Of a DNA stretch of 64,000 nt, positions 46,715 to 55,881 are shown piece after piece. Source of the stretch: Lewinellaceae bacterium (GTDB lineage Bacteria > Bacteroidota > Bacteroidia > Chitinophagales > Saprospiraceae); contig JACJYG010000013.1 in assembly GCA_020636215.1 (NCBI GenBank), positions 1 to 64,000 of the forward strand, written 5' to 3'. The position numbers and the translations under genes are program-made. How positions within the stretch are numbered: position 1 is the first letter of the stretch; every line of letters begins with the position of its first letter. Below the pieces are notes generated by a model, which was not told the DNA's origin, searched no databases, and saw nothing but the letters and a program-made list of their open reading frames with translations.

Positions 46715-48232
46715 ATGAAACGGATCATTCTGGTTGCCGGATTGGTAGCCATTATTTCCAGTGTTTGCACTGCATTTATTTTGCAATATGCCGGCATTGG
46801 CCATCCCGTGGTCAAAGTCGAACAATTCAGCGGCGCGCCTACTCATAGCGTCCTTTATTCCAAAGGCGAAGACGGACAAATGGTCCCGCTCGATTTCACG
46901 GGCACCTCGGAAAAGGTGATGAATGCCGTCGTATACATCCAATCGTCCCACAAACTGTCGAAGCGGGAAATGGGAGGGTTTGATTCTCAAAACCTGCCGG
47001 ACCCCTTCCGGGAATTTTTCCACGACCGGGGTTTCAGCCCCTTTTTCCAGCAACCTCAGGATGGCAATGGCCAGCCTCCGGTAGCAATGGGCGCCGGATC
47101 GGGCGTGATCATTAATGAAAAGGGGTATATCGTCACCAACAACCACGTCATCGATAATGCCGACGACATTGAGGTGACCCTGCATGACAACCGCACCTTT
47201 AAAGCCACCGTTGTCGGCGCCGACCCGGCTACCGACCTGGCGCTCATTCAGATCCGCGCGGAGGACTTGCCGACCTTGCCCATGGCCAACTCGGATGAAG
47301 TAAAAGTGGGCGAATGGGTGCTTGCTGTAGGAAACCCATTCAACCTCAACTCCACCGTTACCGCCGGTATCGTGAGCGCCAAAGCCAGAAACATTAATAT
47401 TGTAAAGGACCAGTACGCCGTTGAGTCTTTCATTCAGACGGATGCGGCCATCAACCCCGGCAATAGCGGGGGCGCCCTGGTCAACCTCGACGGGCAGCTC
47501 GTCGGTATCAATACCGCTATTGCCAGCCCGACAGGTTCTTATTCTGGCTACGGCTTCGCCGTTCCCTCGAATATAGTCGCAAAAGTCATCAAAGACCTCC
47601 TGGCCTACGGCAACGTACAACGCGGCTACCTGGGCGCCATGATTCGCGATGTCAACAGCCAGCTGGCCCGGGAAAAATCGCTGGCCCTGAGCGAAGGCGT
47701 TTACGTGGATAGCCTCGTGGGCAACAGCGCCGCCGCCAAAGCCGGTATTCAGGCCGGAGACGTAATCGTCGAAGTGGAAGGCAGCCCGGTCAAAAAAGCC
47801 CCGGAACTTCAGGAAATGATCGCCCGCCACCACCCAGGCGATGAGCTGGCCATTAAAGTCAACCGCAAGGGGCAGGTGAAGGCTTTCAACGTCCGCCTCA
47901 ACAATCGGGAAGGAGACGACAACCTGATCGCCAGCCGAAAAAGCGAAGTATTCAGTAAGCTGGGCGCCGAATTTAAAGCCATCGATGCTGCTACTGCCCG
48001 AAAACTGGATGTCGCTGGAGGCGTGCGCGTGGAAAAACTCTTCCCCGGTAAACTACGCAACCAGACGGATATGCGCGAAGGATTCATCATCACCAGCGCC
48101 GACGGGCAGAAAGTCAGCACGCCGGAAGAACTGGAAAAAGTACTGAAGAACAAACAGGGCGGCGTGATGCTGGAAGGCGTTTACGAGGATCTGCCCGGCA
48201 TCTACTACTATGCCTTCGGCATGGATAGCTAA
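46715..48232 (+). CDS. htrA: Do/DegQ-type periplasmic serine protease HtrA
   Basis: 505 residues, with an N-terminal membrane/signal segment (ILVAGLVAIISSVCTAFIL). The trypsin-like catalytic triad is intact: His in TNNHVIDNAD (about 144), Asp in ATDLALIQI (about 174), Ser in NPGNSGGAL (about 250). The two PDZ domains are at about 295-380 (GYLGAMIRDVN, GDVIVEVEGSPV) and 410-490 (GAEFKAIDA, VRVEKLFPGKL, GFIITSADGQKV). It degrades and refolds damaged envelope proteins. It is followed by its own terminator at 48267, so it is monocistronic. Confidence 0.95.
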   Translation: MKRIILVAGLVAIISSVCTAFILQYAGIGHPVVKVEQFSGAPTHSVLYSKGEDGQMVPLDFTGTSEKVMNAVVYIQSSHKLSKREMGGFDSQNLPDPFREFFHDRGFSPFFQQPQDGNGQPPVAMGAGSGVIINEKGYIVTNNHVIDNADDIEVTLHDNRTFKATVVGADPATDLALIQIRAEDLPTLPMANSDEVKVGEWVLAVGNPFNLNSTVTAGIVSAKARNINIVKDQYAVESFIQTDAAINPGNSGGALVNLDGQLVGINTAIASPTGSYSGYGFAVPSNIVAKVIKDLLAYGNVQRGYLGAMIRDVNSQLAREKSLALSEGVYVDSLVGNSAAAKAGIQAGDVIVEVEGSPVKKAPELQEMIARHHPGDELAIKVNRKGQVKAFNVRLNNREGDDNLIASRKSEVFSKLGAEFKAIDAATARKLDVAGGVRVEKLFPGKLRNQTDMREGFIITSADGQKVSTPEELEKVLKNKQGGVMLEGVYEDLPGIYYYAFGMDS

Positions 48233-48266
48233 ACAGTGGTAACTTGGTTTTTAAGACGCGTTTTGT

Positions 48267-48303
48267 GATGAAGAGGCCCGTCCCGAGGGCGGGTTTCTTC
48301 ATC
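48267..48303 (+). terminator. Terminator after htrA
   Basis: GATGAAGA (48267-48274) pairs with TCTTCATC (48296-48303), and an inner GGCCCGTCC / GGCGGGTTT stem extends it with a CGAG loop. It is 34 bp past the htrA stop. Confidence 0.75.
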
Positions 48304-48327
48304 ATTAAAACCTAAATCCTCCTCATC

Positions 48328-48408
48328 ATGGCATCAAAACTATTCTTAGCCGTCTTCGCCCTCTTCATGCTGGGCTCCTTTCTGAAAAGAAAGATCTTTA
48401 AGAACTAA
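48328..48408 (+). CDS. Candidate 26-residue single-pass membrane microprotein
   Basis: ATG at 48328 to TAA at 48406-48408. The peptide begins MASKLF, has a continuous hydrophobic stretch (LAVFALFMLGSFL) and ends in a basic tail KRKIFKN, as in known small membrane proteins with positive-inside topology. It is flanked by a terminator on each side (48267-48303 and 48441-48477), so it would be an independent transcription unit of about 130 nt. No function can be given; chance occurrence is possible. Confidence 0.5.
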   Translation: MASKLFLAVFALFMLGSFLKRKIFKN

Positions 48409-48440
48409 TAAAGAAAAATTGCAAAGGATTGTTAGTTCAG

Positions 48441-48477
48441 GGCAGGGTTCCTTAGGGCTCCCTGCCTTATTTTTTTC
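48441..48477 (+). terminator. Terminator after the microprotein frame
   Basis: GGCAGGG (48441-48447) pairs with CCCTGCC (48460-48466), followed by TTATTTTTTT. A strong factor-independent terminator shape. Confidence 0.85.
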
Positions 48478-48612
48478 CCTCCTTCAGGATTTTAAGTAAA
48501 CTTTAATAAGGCCGAAAGAATAATCCGCCTCCCGCAGTGGTTGTAAATAGTGACTTCCCCGCCAACGGTAAGTCTATTGAGTAACATTCATCCCGCTAAA
48601 ACCTTGTTTACC

Positions 48613-49704
48613 ATGAAAACATTCACTTTTTCCTTTTTCTCTTTTCTCCTGCTGTCTGTTACCTTGATTTTTAGCGCTTGTAAAAAGGACAATCAGGCCA
48701 AAGCCAACCCCGATGAGATCCCCTACCCGGAATGTGATGACGATGTCACGATCGATGACGCGATCATTATGCGTTTCGAATACACCAATTTCGAAGGCCA
48801 GGAACCGACTGTGACCATCAGCCCGGATAAAACGGATGCCCGGGTTAAATACGATTCCGCCCAGTATACGCCAACGCGCGAAGGCAACAAGATGGTCATC
48901 CGCATCCCCAATATCAAACTGAGCGACCGCGACCACAACTATATCGCCAAGTGCGTCACCATCGAAGAATTTGACGCGACCCGCCCGGCAAGCGACCGCT
49001 GGTTCGAACAAACGGAGTTTAAAAATCAACGGGAGTTCGCCGAAACGAAGATCGCCACCATGCTCTGCCTCGACGTATCCAGCTCACTGGGCGAAGACCG
49101 CGAGAAGGTCAAGCAGAATGCGATCGATTTTGCAGAGCAGATATTTACCAACACAAACAATGAAAGCTATGTCGGCCTGGTGCTCTTCGCCGATGAGGTT
49201 ATTACCTATCCGTTCACCAATAACCTCACTGACATCGAAGCCGCCATTAATAGCTTTCCCTACCCCGACCTCGACGCCCAAACCTTTACCCGCCTGAGTG
49301 ACGGCATTCTCGCCGGCCTGACTGCGCTGGAAGAGTCCGACCTCGATGTGGCCAATAAAGTACTGGTGGCTTTTACCGATGGCAACGACAACGGCTCCAA
49401 CAACCCTACGGTCAACTTGCAGCAGATCCAGAGTTCCCCTTACCCCCGTTATATGATCGGCCTGAAAGGTAAAGGGCTGGAGTACAACTCCAACTATCTG
49501 AAAAGCCTCGCCAGCAATGAAACCTTTTTTGTGGAAGCCCAGAACGCCGTTGAACTCCAGAGCCGTTTCAACGACATCAACGAGCTGATCGCCAATATCT
49601 ATACCATTATCTACAACCGCTCCACTCAAACCTTTACCCCAGGGGTGGACGAACCGATCAAACTCCGGGCCATCTTCTACGCCAAACAGTATAAGGTCCA
49701 ATAG
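48613..49704 (+). CDS. vWA-domain lipoprotein
   Basis: 363 residues from ATG at 48613 (MKTFTFSFFSFLLLSVTLIF then SAC, a lipobox); the frame extends to 48550 without signal character. Residues about 145-330 form a von Willebrand A domain: MLCLDVSSSLGEDREKV contains the D-x-S-x-S MIDAS, and VLVAFTDGNDNGSNNP the later metal-ligand Asp. The N-terminal part holds several acidic clusters (DDDVTIDDA) and is likely beta-sandwich. It is an envelope lipoprotein that would bind a protein ligand via a divalent metal. It is convergent with the GT39-like gene, with a 19-bp-stem hairpin in between. Confidence 0.85.
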   Translation: MKTFTFSFFSFLLLSVTLIFSACKKDNQAKANPDEIPYPECDDDVTIDDAIIMRFEYTNFEGQEPTVTISPDKTDARVKYDSAQYTPTREGNKMVIRIPNIKLSDRDHNYIAKCVTIEEFDATRPASDRWFEQTEFKNQREFAETKIATMLCLDVSSSLGEDREKVKQNAIDFAEQIFTNTNNESYVGLVLFADEVITYPFTNNLTDIEAAINSFPYPDLDAQTFTRLSDGILAGLTALEESDLDVANKVLVAFTDGNDNGSNNPTVNLQQIQSSPYPRYMIGLKGKGLEYNSNYLKSLASNETFFVEAQNAVELQSRFNDINELIANIYTIIYNRSTQTFTPGVDEPIKLRAIFYAKQYKVQ

Positions 49705-49708
49705 GTGA

Positions 49709-49775
49709 ATGGTTGATAGTTGAATGGCTGATTGGCTGAAAAACGACACCATTTATCCATTCAACTATCAACCAT
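49709..49775. terminator. 19-bp-stem hairpin between convergent genes
   Basis: ATGGTTGATAGTTGAATGG (49709-49727) and its exact reverse complement at 49757-49775, between the convergent vWA and GT39-like genes. The arms are built of short direct repeats (GGTTGATAGTTGAATGG), like the minisatellite hairpins behind the T9SS cargo genes. It can act in both directions. Confidence 0.7.
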
Positions 49776-49787
49776 CCAGCCATTTTA

Positions 49788-49809
49788 AACCGTCTCTGAC
49801 GAGCCGGTT
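49788..49809 (-). repeat. Dispersed motif copy 3 (CCGGCTC / AGAGACGG)
   Basis: On the minus strand AACCGGCTCGTCAGAGACGG followed by TT. It overlaps the stop codon (TAA) of the GT39-like gene, as copy 2 overlaps the stop of the vWA gene. Confidence 0.55.
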
Positions 49810-51910
49810 AATACCACACGCTCACATCATCAAACCAAACCGCTTTAGCACCTGGGTTCCACAAATACAGCACCACTGTGCTGTCCGGGTAGCTTTCAGG
49901 CAAAGTAAGCTCAAACTGTATCTTTTCCCACATCCCATTTCTATCCACTACATGGCTGGCTTCAGTTTGATAAAAGGCATTGGCATCCGGCGCAGAAATG
50001 ACGATGCCGGCACGGGAGCCTTGCCCGTAGCGCCAGGCCGACATACCAACACGGGTACAGGGGCCTACGCCTTTCAACCAGGTGGTGAAACCATAAGGAC
50101 AACTTTCGGATAAGCGGGTTGAGTATTTACCGGAAAAGATATGGGTGCTATCCCGGCATACCCCGTTGCCCATCAACTGGCCGGGGCGGGAGGTGAAGAA
50201 CTGCTGCTCATCGGTTGTCCGGCTTTCTGCATCGCAGAAAACAGTATCAGGCCGAGGCAGTGGCTGGCGCACAGAAACCAGCATACTATCTTTCCCGGGA
50301 GGAAGCCAGCGATGAAAAACGGCAGCTTTATATTTTGTGTAACAATCCAGGGGGCCGAAAGAAAGGGCGTAATCATCTTCGGCCACAAACCACCAGCCTT
50401 TCCCGTATCGTTGCAGTGGGTTACGGGGCCCTGTTTCATGCCAACCGTTGAACTCGAAACCGCCGTCGATCTTATTGGGAGAAATGCCCTCCTGTTCCAC
50501 CATACTATCCAACAGGCGCCAGCGGGCGCGGTTCCAGGCCAGATAGTCATGAGTGGCCGCAATGGAAAAAGTGGCCATTCCCAGCAATAGCCCGCCGGCC
50601 AGCCAGGGCCGTTTCGAAAGCCCGGGCGCCTTTGCCGATACCAACAGCAACATCAGCAAAGGCAGAGCAGGCAGGTGGTAGCGGTCGAAAAAATAGTGGC
50701 CTGCCAATAGGTAGAGTAAGTAACCCAACAAAGCCAGCCCCGGAATGCTGCCAGGGCCGGGAAAGTGTAGCGCGGAAAAGTAGAAGCCCTCTCTCCGAAA
50801 GTGGAGCACCCATTGCCACAAAAACGAACCGCCTCCGATGAAGGCCAGAATTTTTACCACCCCCCATCCGCCTGGATTCAATTCAGGGTTCAGGTTTTTA
50901 CCAAAATAGGTATCCTTCAGCACCTTCGGCCCCAGGCTCAGCCCATCCCAGACATTACCGGTGGGCAGATAGGGCCAGGCAGGTATTGCCGCCAACACGG
51001 CCAGAGCCACCAGCCCGATCAAAAAACCCCATTCCATTTTCCCCTTTGGCCAGGTGGGCCATTGCCGAAATGTAAAAGGCAACAGAAACACCCCCCAGTA
51101 GAACAGGAAAGCCCCCGGCCGCCAGGAAACATGCGTCCAAAAAGCAGTAGAGAAAAACCCTTTCAGCGCATCTTCCGGCCGGCCGAAATGCACCGATAAG
51201 CCCTGTTGTTGTTCCAGCCAGCCGGTATAGCCCTGCATGGCCAACCAGGTAAAGGCCAACGGCGCCAAAGCCGGCCATACCGACTTAATGTTGCGCTCCC
51301 GCCCCAACCAGGCCAAGCCGAAGGCCAGCGGCGCCAGTAAGCCGAATTGCCGGATGAGTGTAGCGGCAATGGCCAGCAGGGTTCCAATAACGATGTGCCC
51401 GACACGGCCACTTCCCCAGGCTTTTATAAATAAAAATATGGACAGCAGAAACAAGGCGAGGAAGGGCACATCAGTCATAAAGGTAAAGGAAAGCGAAAAG
51501 TACAACGGATTGAGCCCCAGCACCAGTGCGCTCCAAACGGACAGGCGCCTACTCCCCCCAAGCTCCCGCAGGCTCGCATAAAAGGCAAACAGGCCCGCCA
51601 ACCCTAACACAAGGGTGGAAAAACGAAGCACCGTAAAGGAAAATCCAAAGAGCTTACACCAGGCCGCTCCCCACAGTACCTGCGCAACCAATGTCATGGC
51701 CGGCCACTCGCTGAACGCCAGCCGCCCTTCCTCTACAAGGTAGTATACATTGCGGCCGTACGCCCAGTCGTCGTTAAGGGGGAAGTCTCCGAAGGGATTG
51801 GCCAGCGCGCAGGCCAATAGCCAGAAAATGGAGAGAAGAGCATAGGGATTGCGAAGTAGTCCCGGCAACTCAACTGATCTTAAAATAGTCCTTATACCAT
51901 TCAATTTCAT
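49808..51910 (-). CDS. Glycosyltransferase family 39-like membrane protein
   Basis: 700 residues with about 11-12 membrane helices between residues 20 and 470. The first loop carries DFPLNDDWAYG, the paired-acidic motif of polyprenyl-phosphate-dependent GT-C enzymes (PMT/ArnT family), and LREL..RRLSVWSALVLGLNPLYFSLSFTFMTDVPF (in parts) is typical of PMT_2. The last 150 residues are soluble (MWEKIQFELTLPESYPDST, VVLYLWNPGAKAVWFDDVSVWY), resembling a carbohydrate-binding sandwich. It would transfer a sugar from a lipid-linked donor on the periplasmic side. The predicted start overlaps the DUF523 gene by 41 bp; no better downstream ATG exists near the N-terminus. Confidence 0.82.
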   Translation of the reverse strand: MKLNGIRTILRSVELPGLLRNPYALLSIFWLLACALANPFGDFPLNDDWAYGRNVYYLVEEGRLAFSEWPAMTLVAQVLWGAAWCKLFGFSFTVLRFSTLVLGLAGLFAFYASLRELGGSRRLSVWSALVLGLNPLYFSLSFTFMTDVPFLALFLLSIFLFIKAWGSGRVGHIVIGTLLAIAATLIRQFGLLAPLAFGLAWLGRERNIKSVWPALAPLAFTWLAMQGYTGWLEQQQGLSVHFGRPEDALKGFFSTAFWTHVSWRPGAFLFYWGVFLLPFTFRQWPTWPKGKMEWGFLIGLVALAVLAAIPAWPYLPTGNVWDGLSLGPKVLKDTYFGKNLNPELNPGGWGVVKILAFIGGGSFLWQWVLHFRREGFYFSALHFPGPGSIPGLALLGYLLYLLAGHYFFDRYHLPALPLLMLLLVSAKAPGLSKRPWLAGGLLLGMATFSIAATHDYLAWNRARWRLLDSMVEQEGISPNKIDGGFEFNGWHETGPRNPLQRYGKGWWFVAEDDYALSFGPLDCYTKYKAAVFHRWLPPGKDSMLVSVRQPLPRPDTVFCDAESRTTDEQQFFTSRPGQLMGNGVCRDSTHIFSGKYSTRLSESCPYGFTTWLKGVGPCTRVGMSAWRYGQGSRAGIVISAPDANAFYQTEASHVVDRNGMWEKIQFELTLPESYPDSTVVLYLWNPGAKAVWFDDVSVWY

Positions 51911-52493
51911 GATGGTCCTTGGCGACCGTATTCACAACATGCGCTGCATCAATTTTGGAATATAATATCTCCAGGGAGGCATAATCCCGCTGGCTGATCA
52001 CTTTATAACCCGATCTCAATAGTTGGGCCGCAGCTACCCCGGCGCCTATTTGATATTTCTTTTGATCTGAAAACCGATTGCCATCATAAATGACCTGGCT
52101 GCCACAGGCAGCACTGATATCCATCATTATGGCCAGCTCAATATTTTCTTTTCTGGCAACTTCAAGCATTCTTTCCGAAGCCTTTATCATCCCCTCCGTC
52201 CAGTCTTTGCCCGATTCGGTTAATACTTTGGCCTTGCCGTTCAAAACATCCATTCCCGTACCGCCGTGTATATCGCACATTTCACGGGGCGACCCAAAGG
52301 AAAACTCCTCCGGACAAAATTTTATGAGCCTCAGATTCTCATAAGCCAATAGCTTAAGAACGGATGGGTATTCCCCGTTTGCAGTCCCATCGTAGCCACA
52401 CATGATGCCCGTCAGGCAGGAGCTGACTAAAACCCTCAATGGATCATTTGGAGTTGGTACTCTTAGCTTTTTTAAATAGTCCCGGTCTGTCAT
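51870..52493 (-). CDS. DUF523-family protein
   Basis: 207 residues. The motif VLVSSCLTGIMCGYDGTANG (residues about 21-40) is the DUF523 signature with two Cys, and KFCPEEFSFGSPREMCDIHGG the second Cys-containing motif; MMDISAACGSQVIYDG gives a third. Conserved Cys suggest an iron-sulfur or metal site. Members are thought to be cytoplasmic; some act in thiouracil desulfuration. It begins a minus-strand pair with the GT39-like gene (41-bp overlap), which is probably translationally coupled. Confidence 0.82.
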   Translation of the reverse strand: MTDRDYLKKLRVPTPNDPLRVLVSSCLTGIMCGYDGTANGEYPSVLKLLAYENLRLIKFCPEEFSFGSPREMCDIHGGTGMDVLNGKAKVLTESGKDWTEGMIKASERMLEVARKENIELAIMMDISAACGSQVIYDGNRFSDQKKYQIGAGVAAAQLLRSGYKVISQRDYASLEILYSKIDAAHVVNTVAKDHHEIEWYKDYFKIS

Positions 52494-52531
52494 GTTGAAT
52501 TTTGATGATTATTTCAGCAAAACGTTGCACC

Positions 52532-54418
52532 TCATTGCAGGATCACCTTTTTTACCTGCACCTCCCTCCCGTTGCGAAAATATAATAAATAAATTCCCCT
52601 TGGCAAGCCGCTAACATCCAATTCTATAGTATGCTGCCCAGAGGTAAGGTGTTTGTCCAATAGAACCCTGCCATCCAGGCTCAAAAGAATCAGGCTTTCC
52701 AATCCATACCCCTCCCATTGAACGGCAAGGGAGCTGGCGCCAGGATTAGGAGAAATTCCAATCAGAGAGGCATCAGGAGCCGGAGGCAAATCCGTCAACC
52801 AATCCCCTACCGGTACCACAACTTGCTGGTAAACCCGTTTCTTCCAGCTATTATACTGAATATCAAAACCGGCAGACAAGGTGACAACCGGTACCCCCGC
52901 ATCCACCCAGAAATTGCGCTGCAGGGAAAAGCTTTCCTGCTCTGGATTGAACATGGTGGTGTAAGGCTGCCCGTAATCAAACCCATAATGGGGATAGAAG
53001 GCATAGTCCAGCACCCCGTCGCTGGTAAAAGGAGGATGGAGTTCCAGTTGAAAGGTAGCACTCAACTGCTCCCCACCGGAAAGCGCCTGAGGGGAGTAGC
53101 TAATACTCAGCTCCGGCAGCGGCACCGTGACAGCGGTAAACAGACAACTGATCTGCTCTTCCTTGACGAGCTGCCCCCATGCATCGTAGAAACGGAAAGT
53201 GAATGGCATGTCCTGGATAGCACTTACCGGTAAGTTTAAATCCGTAGCAAAATATGGCCCGGAATCCTCGACACTTTGGATCAATGCGCCATCGGCCAGG
53301 ATTTCAAAGGAGGCGATGGTGTCTTCCAGGAAAATTTCGACCGGCAATACTCCATCGTAAATACCCCCATTTCTGGGGGACGTGATAATAGCCGACTGAT
53401 ACGTTTTCAGCGCTTGCCAGGCGGGCCGGGGGGCGCCGTACTGGTCATTTAGGTTCTGGTATTCAACCAGGCCAAACCATTCCTCCACATTGTCGTCATG
53501 CGCCCCTTCATTACCGCCTTTCCACCAGCCATCGGAGTACATGAAAGCACAGGAGCCGGTGGCGGCGCCGTCGAGCATGGCGCGGTACATAAAAAGGAAA
53601 CCCTCCGTCTGTTCGGCCAGCGTATTGCCGCCATAGCCCCAGTTGCCCGGCCCCGTAGGAGAAACGGACAACCCATATTCGGTCACCACCAGGGGATGGC
53701 CATCCTGCCGCTGGCTGGCAATATATTCCATATAGGCCTGATAGCCATGCGTATGGTTGATCGTCACAGGGTTGTAGGGATAAGCATTGAAGCCCGTAAA
53801 ATCAAATAGCTCCGGGTCAATATAGGCGCCATTACAGGTATTGGAAATACTGACGGGAATACCAGGATGCTGCTCATGGATAAGAGTGATCACCGCCTCC
53901 CAGAGGGCTACCGTTTCTGCATACCCTACTTCATGAATATGCTGCGGCTGCGGCTCATTCATAATGAGGTAGGCGATGATGTTGGGATAATTCCTGGAAT
54001 AGGCCATTACGTTTTCTACCTGCTGGAGTGCATTGGCTACAAAGGCCGGATCGCCGAAATCTCCGTTGGGGTCGATCCAGATGCCCATGATCACTTTCAA
54101 CCCGTATTCCTCCATGATCGCCAATTCGTTCTCCGGTATAGCCGCCCAGCTGCGGATGGTGTTGAAATGCCCATCGGTGATGCGCTCCAGGTCGGCCCGT
54201 AGCACTTCCTCCGGCAAATCCCGCGTCCAGGGAGCCTGCCCAGGCAGTATACCTTCATAGCCTATGCCTTTGATGAAAAACTTTTCTCCGTCCAGGTAGA
54301 AAAAACCGTTGTGTAGTTCAATGATGGGCTGGGCGGCTGTGGGCAGGAGCCCCAAAAAGCCAAAGCTGATACAAAGGCTGAACAATAATCGGAGGATCAA
54401 AAAACGAGATGGTATCAT
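52532..54418 (-). CDS. Secreted clan-A glycoside hydrolase with T9SS sorting domain
   Basis: 628 residues from ATG at 54418 (MIPSRFLILRLLFSLCISFG, signal peptide); the frame to 54499 has no such feature. A TIM-barrel glycosidase spans about 28-350: DGEKFFIKGIGYEG, FNTIRSWAAIPENEL, the acid/base Glu in LIMNEPQP (about 153) and the nucleophile Glu in VVTEYGLS (about 247), as in GH2/GH5-type clan A enzymes. Ig-like and unrecognised beta modules follow, and the C-terminus (GISPNPGASSLAVQWEG, LSLDGRVLLDKHL, LPRGIYLLYFRNGREV) is a T9SS sorting domain. It hydrolyses an extracellular beta-glycan, possibly a beta-glucan or mannan. Monocistronic. Confidence 0.88.
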   Translation of the reverse strand: MIPSRFLILRLLFSLCISFGFLGLLPTAAQPIIELHNGFFYLDGEKFFIKGIGYEGILPGQAPWTRDLPEEVLRADLERITDGHFNTIRSWAAIPENELAIMEEYGLKVIMGIWIDPNGDFGDPAFVANALQQVENVMAYSRNYPNIIAYLIMNEPQPQHIHEVGYAETVALWEAVITLIHEQHPGIPVSISNTCNGAYIDPELFDFTGFNAYPYNPVTINHTHGYQAYMEYIASQRQDGHPLVVTEYGLSVSPTGPGNWGYGGNTLAEQTEGFLFMYRAMLDGAATGSCAFMYSDGWWKGGNEGAHDDNVEEWFGLVEYQNLNDQYGAPRPAWQALKTYQSAIITSPRNGGIYDGVLPVEIFLEDTIASFEILADGALIQSVEDSGPYFATDLNLPVSAIQDMPFTFRFYDAWGQLVKEEQISCLFTAVTVPLPELSISYSPQALSGGEQLSATFQLELHPPFTSDGVLDYAFYPHYGFDYGQPYTTMFNPEQESFSLQRNFWVDAGVPVVTLSAGFDIQYNSWKKRVYQQVVVPVGDWLTDLPPAPDASLIGISPNPGASSLAVQWEGYGLESLILLSLDGRVLLDKHLTSGQHTIELDVSGLPRGIYLLYFRNGREVQVKKVILQ

Positions 54419-54515
54419 CTTATGTATTTTTTTAGCTTTCGAATGGCCAGGGAAAAGATTGGCAAAGGGGCGCCACCTTAGCCCTGGCAATATAACCATT
54501 TAGCCATCCAACCAT

Positions 54516-55544
54516 TCACCCCACCCTAAGCACCTTCGCCCCCCTGATCCGCTGAGTCTTCAGCTCATACAGCGCCTCGTTGGCGGCTTCCAGGGGATAC
54601 TCCTGGTATTCCGGGCGGATGGGGATCTTCGCCGCCAGCTCCAGGAATTCGCGTACATCCTGCCGGGTGACATTGGCGACGCTTTTGACCTCTTTTTCCA
54701 GCCAGAGGTGTTCCGGATAATCGAGCTGAAGCAGGTAGCCTTTGTCTACATCTTCTTTACGGATAGCGTTGACCACCAGCCGGCCACCGGGTTTCAGGGC
54801 TCTCAGCCCTTCCACGACGGGCTTCCAGACAGGCGTGGTATCGATGATGGCGTCCAGCTTTTCCGGAGGGCTGTCGGCGGTATCGCCGGCCCAGGCGGCG
54901 CCCAGTTCCAGTGCAAAGGCCCGTTCTTCGGAGCTGCGCGCGAAGACGAAGACTTTGGTATTTGGAAACTGGTAGCGTACCATTTTCAGCACAAGGTGGC
55001 CCGAGCCGCCGAAGCCGGCCAGGCCCAGGCTGTGGCCGTCCTGCATATTGGCCAGCCGAACCGAGCGGTAGCCGATAGCGCCGGCACAGAGCAGAGGCGC
55101 CGCTTCAGCGTCTTTAAAAACAGCGGGAATAGGATGGGCGAAGGCCTCGGGAACCACCATATATTCTGCATATCCCCCATTGGCGTCGCGCCCGGTAGCG
55201 CGGAACTGCTCACAGAGGTTCTCCTGGCCGCTGCGGCAATATTCACAAACGCCGCAGGCGGAGTATATCCAGGCCACCCCTACCCTTTCGCCAAGGTTTA
55301 ATTGCCGGCAGCCCTCCCCCAGTTTAACGACTTCTCCCACGGCCTGATGCCCCAGCACCACCGGCAATTCCGGAGGCGGGGTGCGGCCTTCGATCTCGTC
55401 CAGCTCGGTATGGCATACCCCGCAGACGTGGACTTTGAGTTGTATCTGGCCAGCCCCGGGTTCGGGGATTGGGAGTTCCGCTAGTTTCAGCGGTTCCGGG
55501 TTCTCGTGAATATTGGTAAGTTTTGTAAGAATTAGGGCTTTCAT
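54516..55544 (-). CDS. adhP: Zinc-dependent alcohol dehydrogenase
   Basis: 342 residues from ATG at 55544 (MKALILTKLTN); the longer frame to 55607 would run through a MITE end and is rejected. The catalytic zinc site is C and H in VCGVCHTELDEIEG and GHQAVGEV, the structural zinc site the four Cys of CGVCEYCRSGQENLC, and the NAD(P)-binding loop GLAGFGGSGHL near 170. It belongs to the medium-chain dehydrogenase/reductase family, AdhA/AdhP-like subgroup, oxidising primary alcohols. The gene symbol is by resemblance only. Its promoter region has been invaded by a MITE that ends 38 bp before the start. Confidence 0.85.
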   Translation of the reverse strand: MKALILTKLTNIHENPEPLKLAELPIPEPGAGQIQLKVHVCGVCHTELDEIEGRTPPPELPVVLGHQAVGEVVKLGEGCRQLNLGERVGVAWIYSACGVCEYCRSGQENLCEQFRATGRDANGGYAEYMVVPEAFAHPIPAVFKDAEAAPLLCAGAIGYRSVRLANMQDGHSLGLAGFGGSGHLVLKMVRYQFPNTKVFVFARSSEERAFALELGAAWAGDTADSPPEKLDAIIDTTPVWKPVVEGLRALKPGGRLVVNAIRKEDVDKGYLLQLDYPEHLWLEKEVKSVANVTRQDVREFLELAAKIPIRPEYQEYPLEAANEALYELKTQRIRGAKVLRVG

Positions 55545-55582
55545 GTGAAATTGGATACTGTTGATGGTATTTAATTCTATTG

Positions 55583-55790
55583 GAGACTGTTCAAACAACT
55601 GTGTCAATAACTTCGTAAAACACTGGCTATCATAGTAACTAGAAACTTGAAACTTGAAACTTGAAACTTGAAACCTGCCCGTCCTCTCCCGACAACTGTC
55701 GGGATCAGCCGGGTAAAAAACCTGAAACCCATCCGTCCGTCTTGTCAGCCGGATAAATCTGTGTCAGCCGGGCAAGCGTTGAACAGTCTC
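55583..55790. mobile_element. MITE, 208 bp, 12-bp terminal inverted repeats, 8-bp target duplication
   Basis: GAGACTGTTCAA (55583-55594) is inverted at 55779-55790. The flanks carry the perfect 8-bp direct repeat TTCTATTG (55575-55582 and 55791-55798). The interior holds a 7-bp minisatellite (ACTTGAA about 5 times near 55644-55675), a CGACA...TGTCG hairpin, and three GTCAGCCGG-type direct repeats. There is no coding capacity. A single end with the same start sequence (AGACTGTTCAAATAACTGTG) occurs at 57304-57323. Confidence 0.85.
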
Positions 55791-55881
55791 TTCTATTGAT
55801 GGTGGGCCTGCTATCCGCGGGCTCTTCGGGCTGCAGCATCCCGACTGGCCCGCACAAGTCAGTAGGGAGTATCCATAGTAT

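Noticed and set aside
46691..47833. 380-codon minus-strand frame
   Set aside because: Antisense to the HtrA catalytic and PDZ domains.
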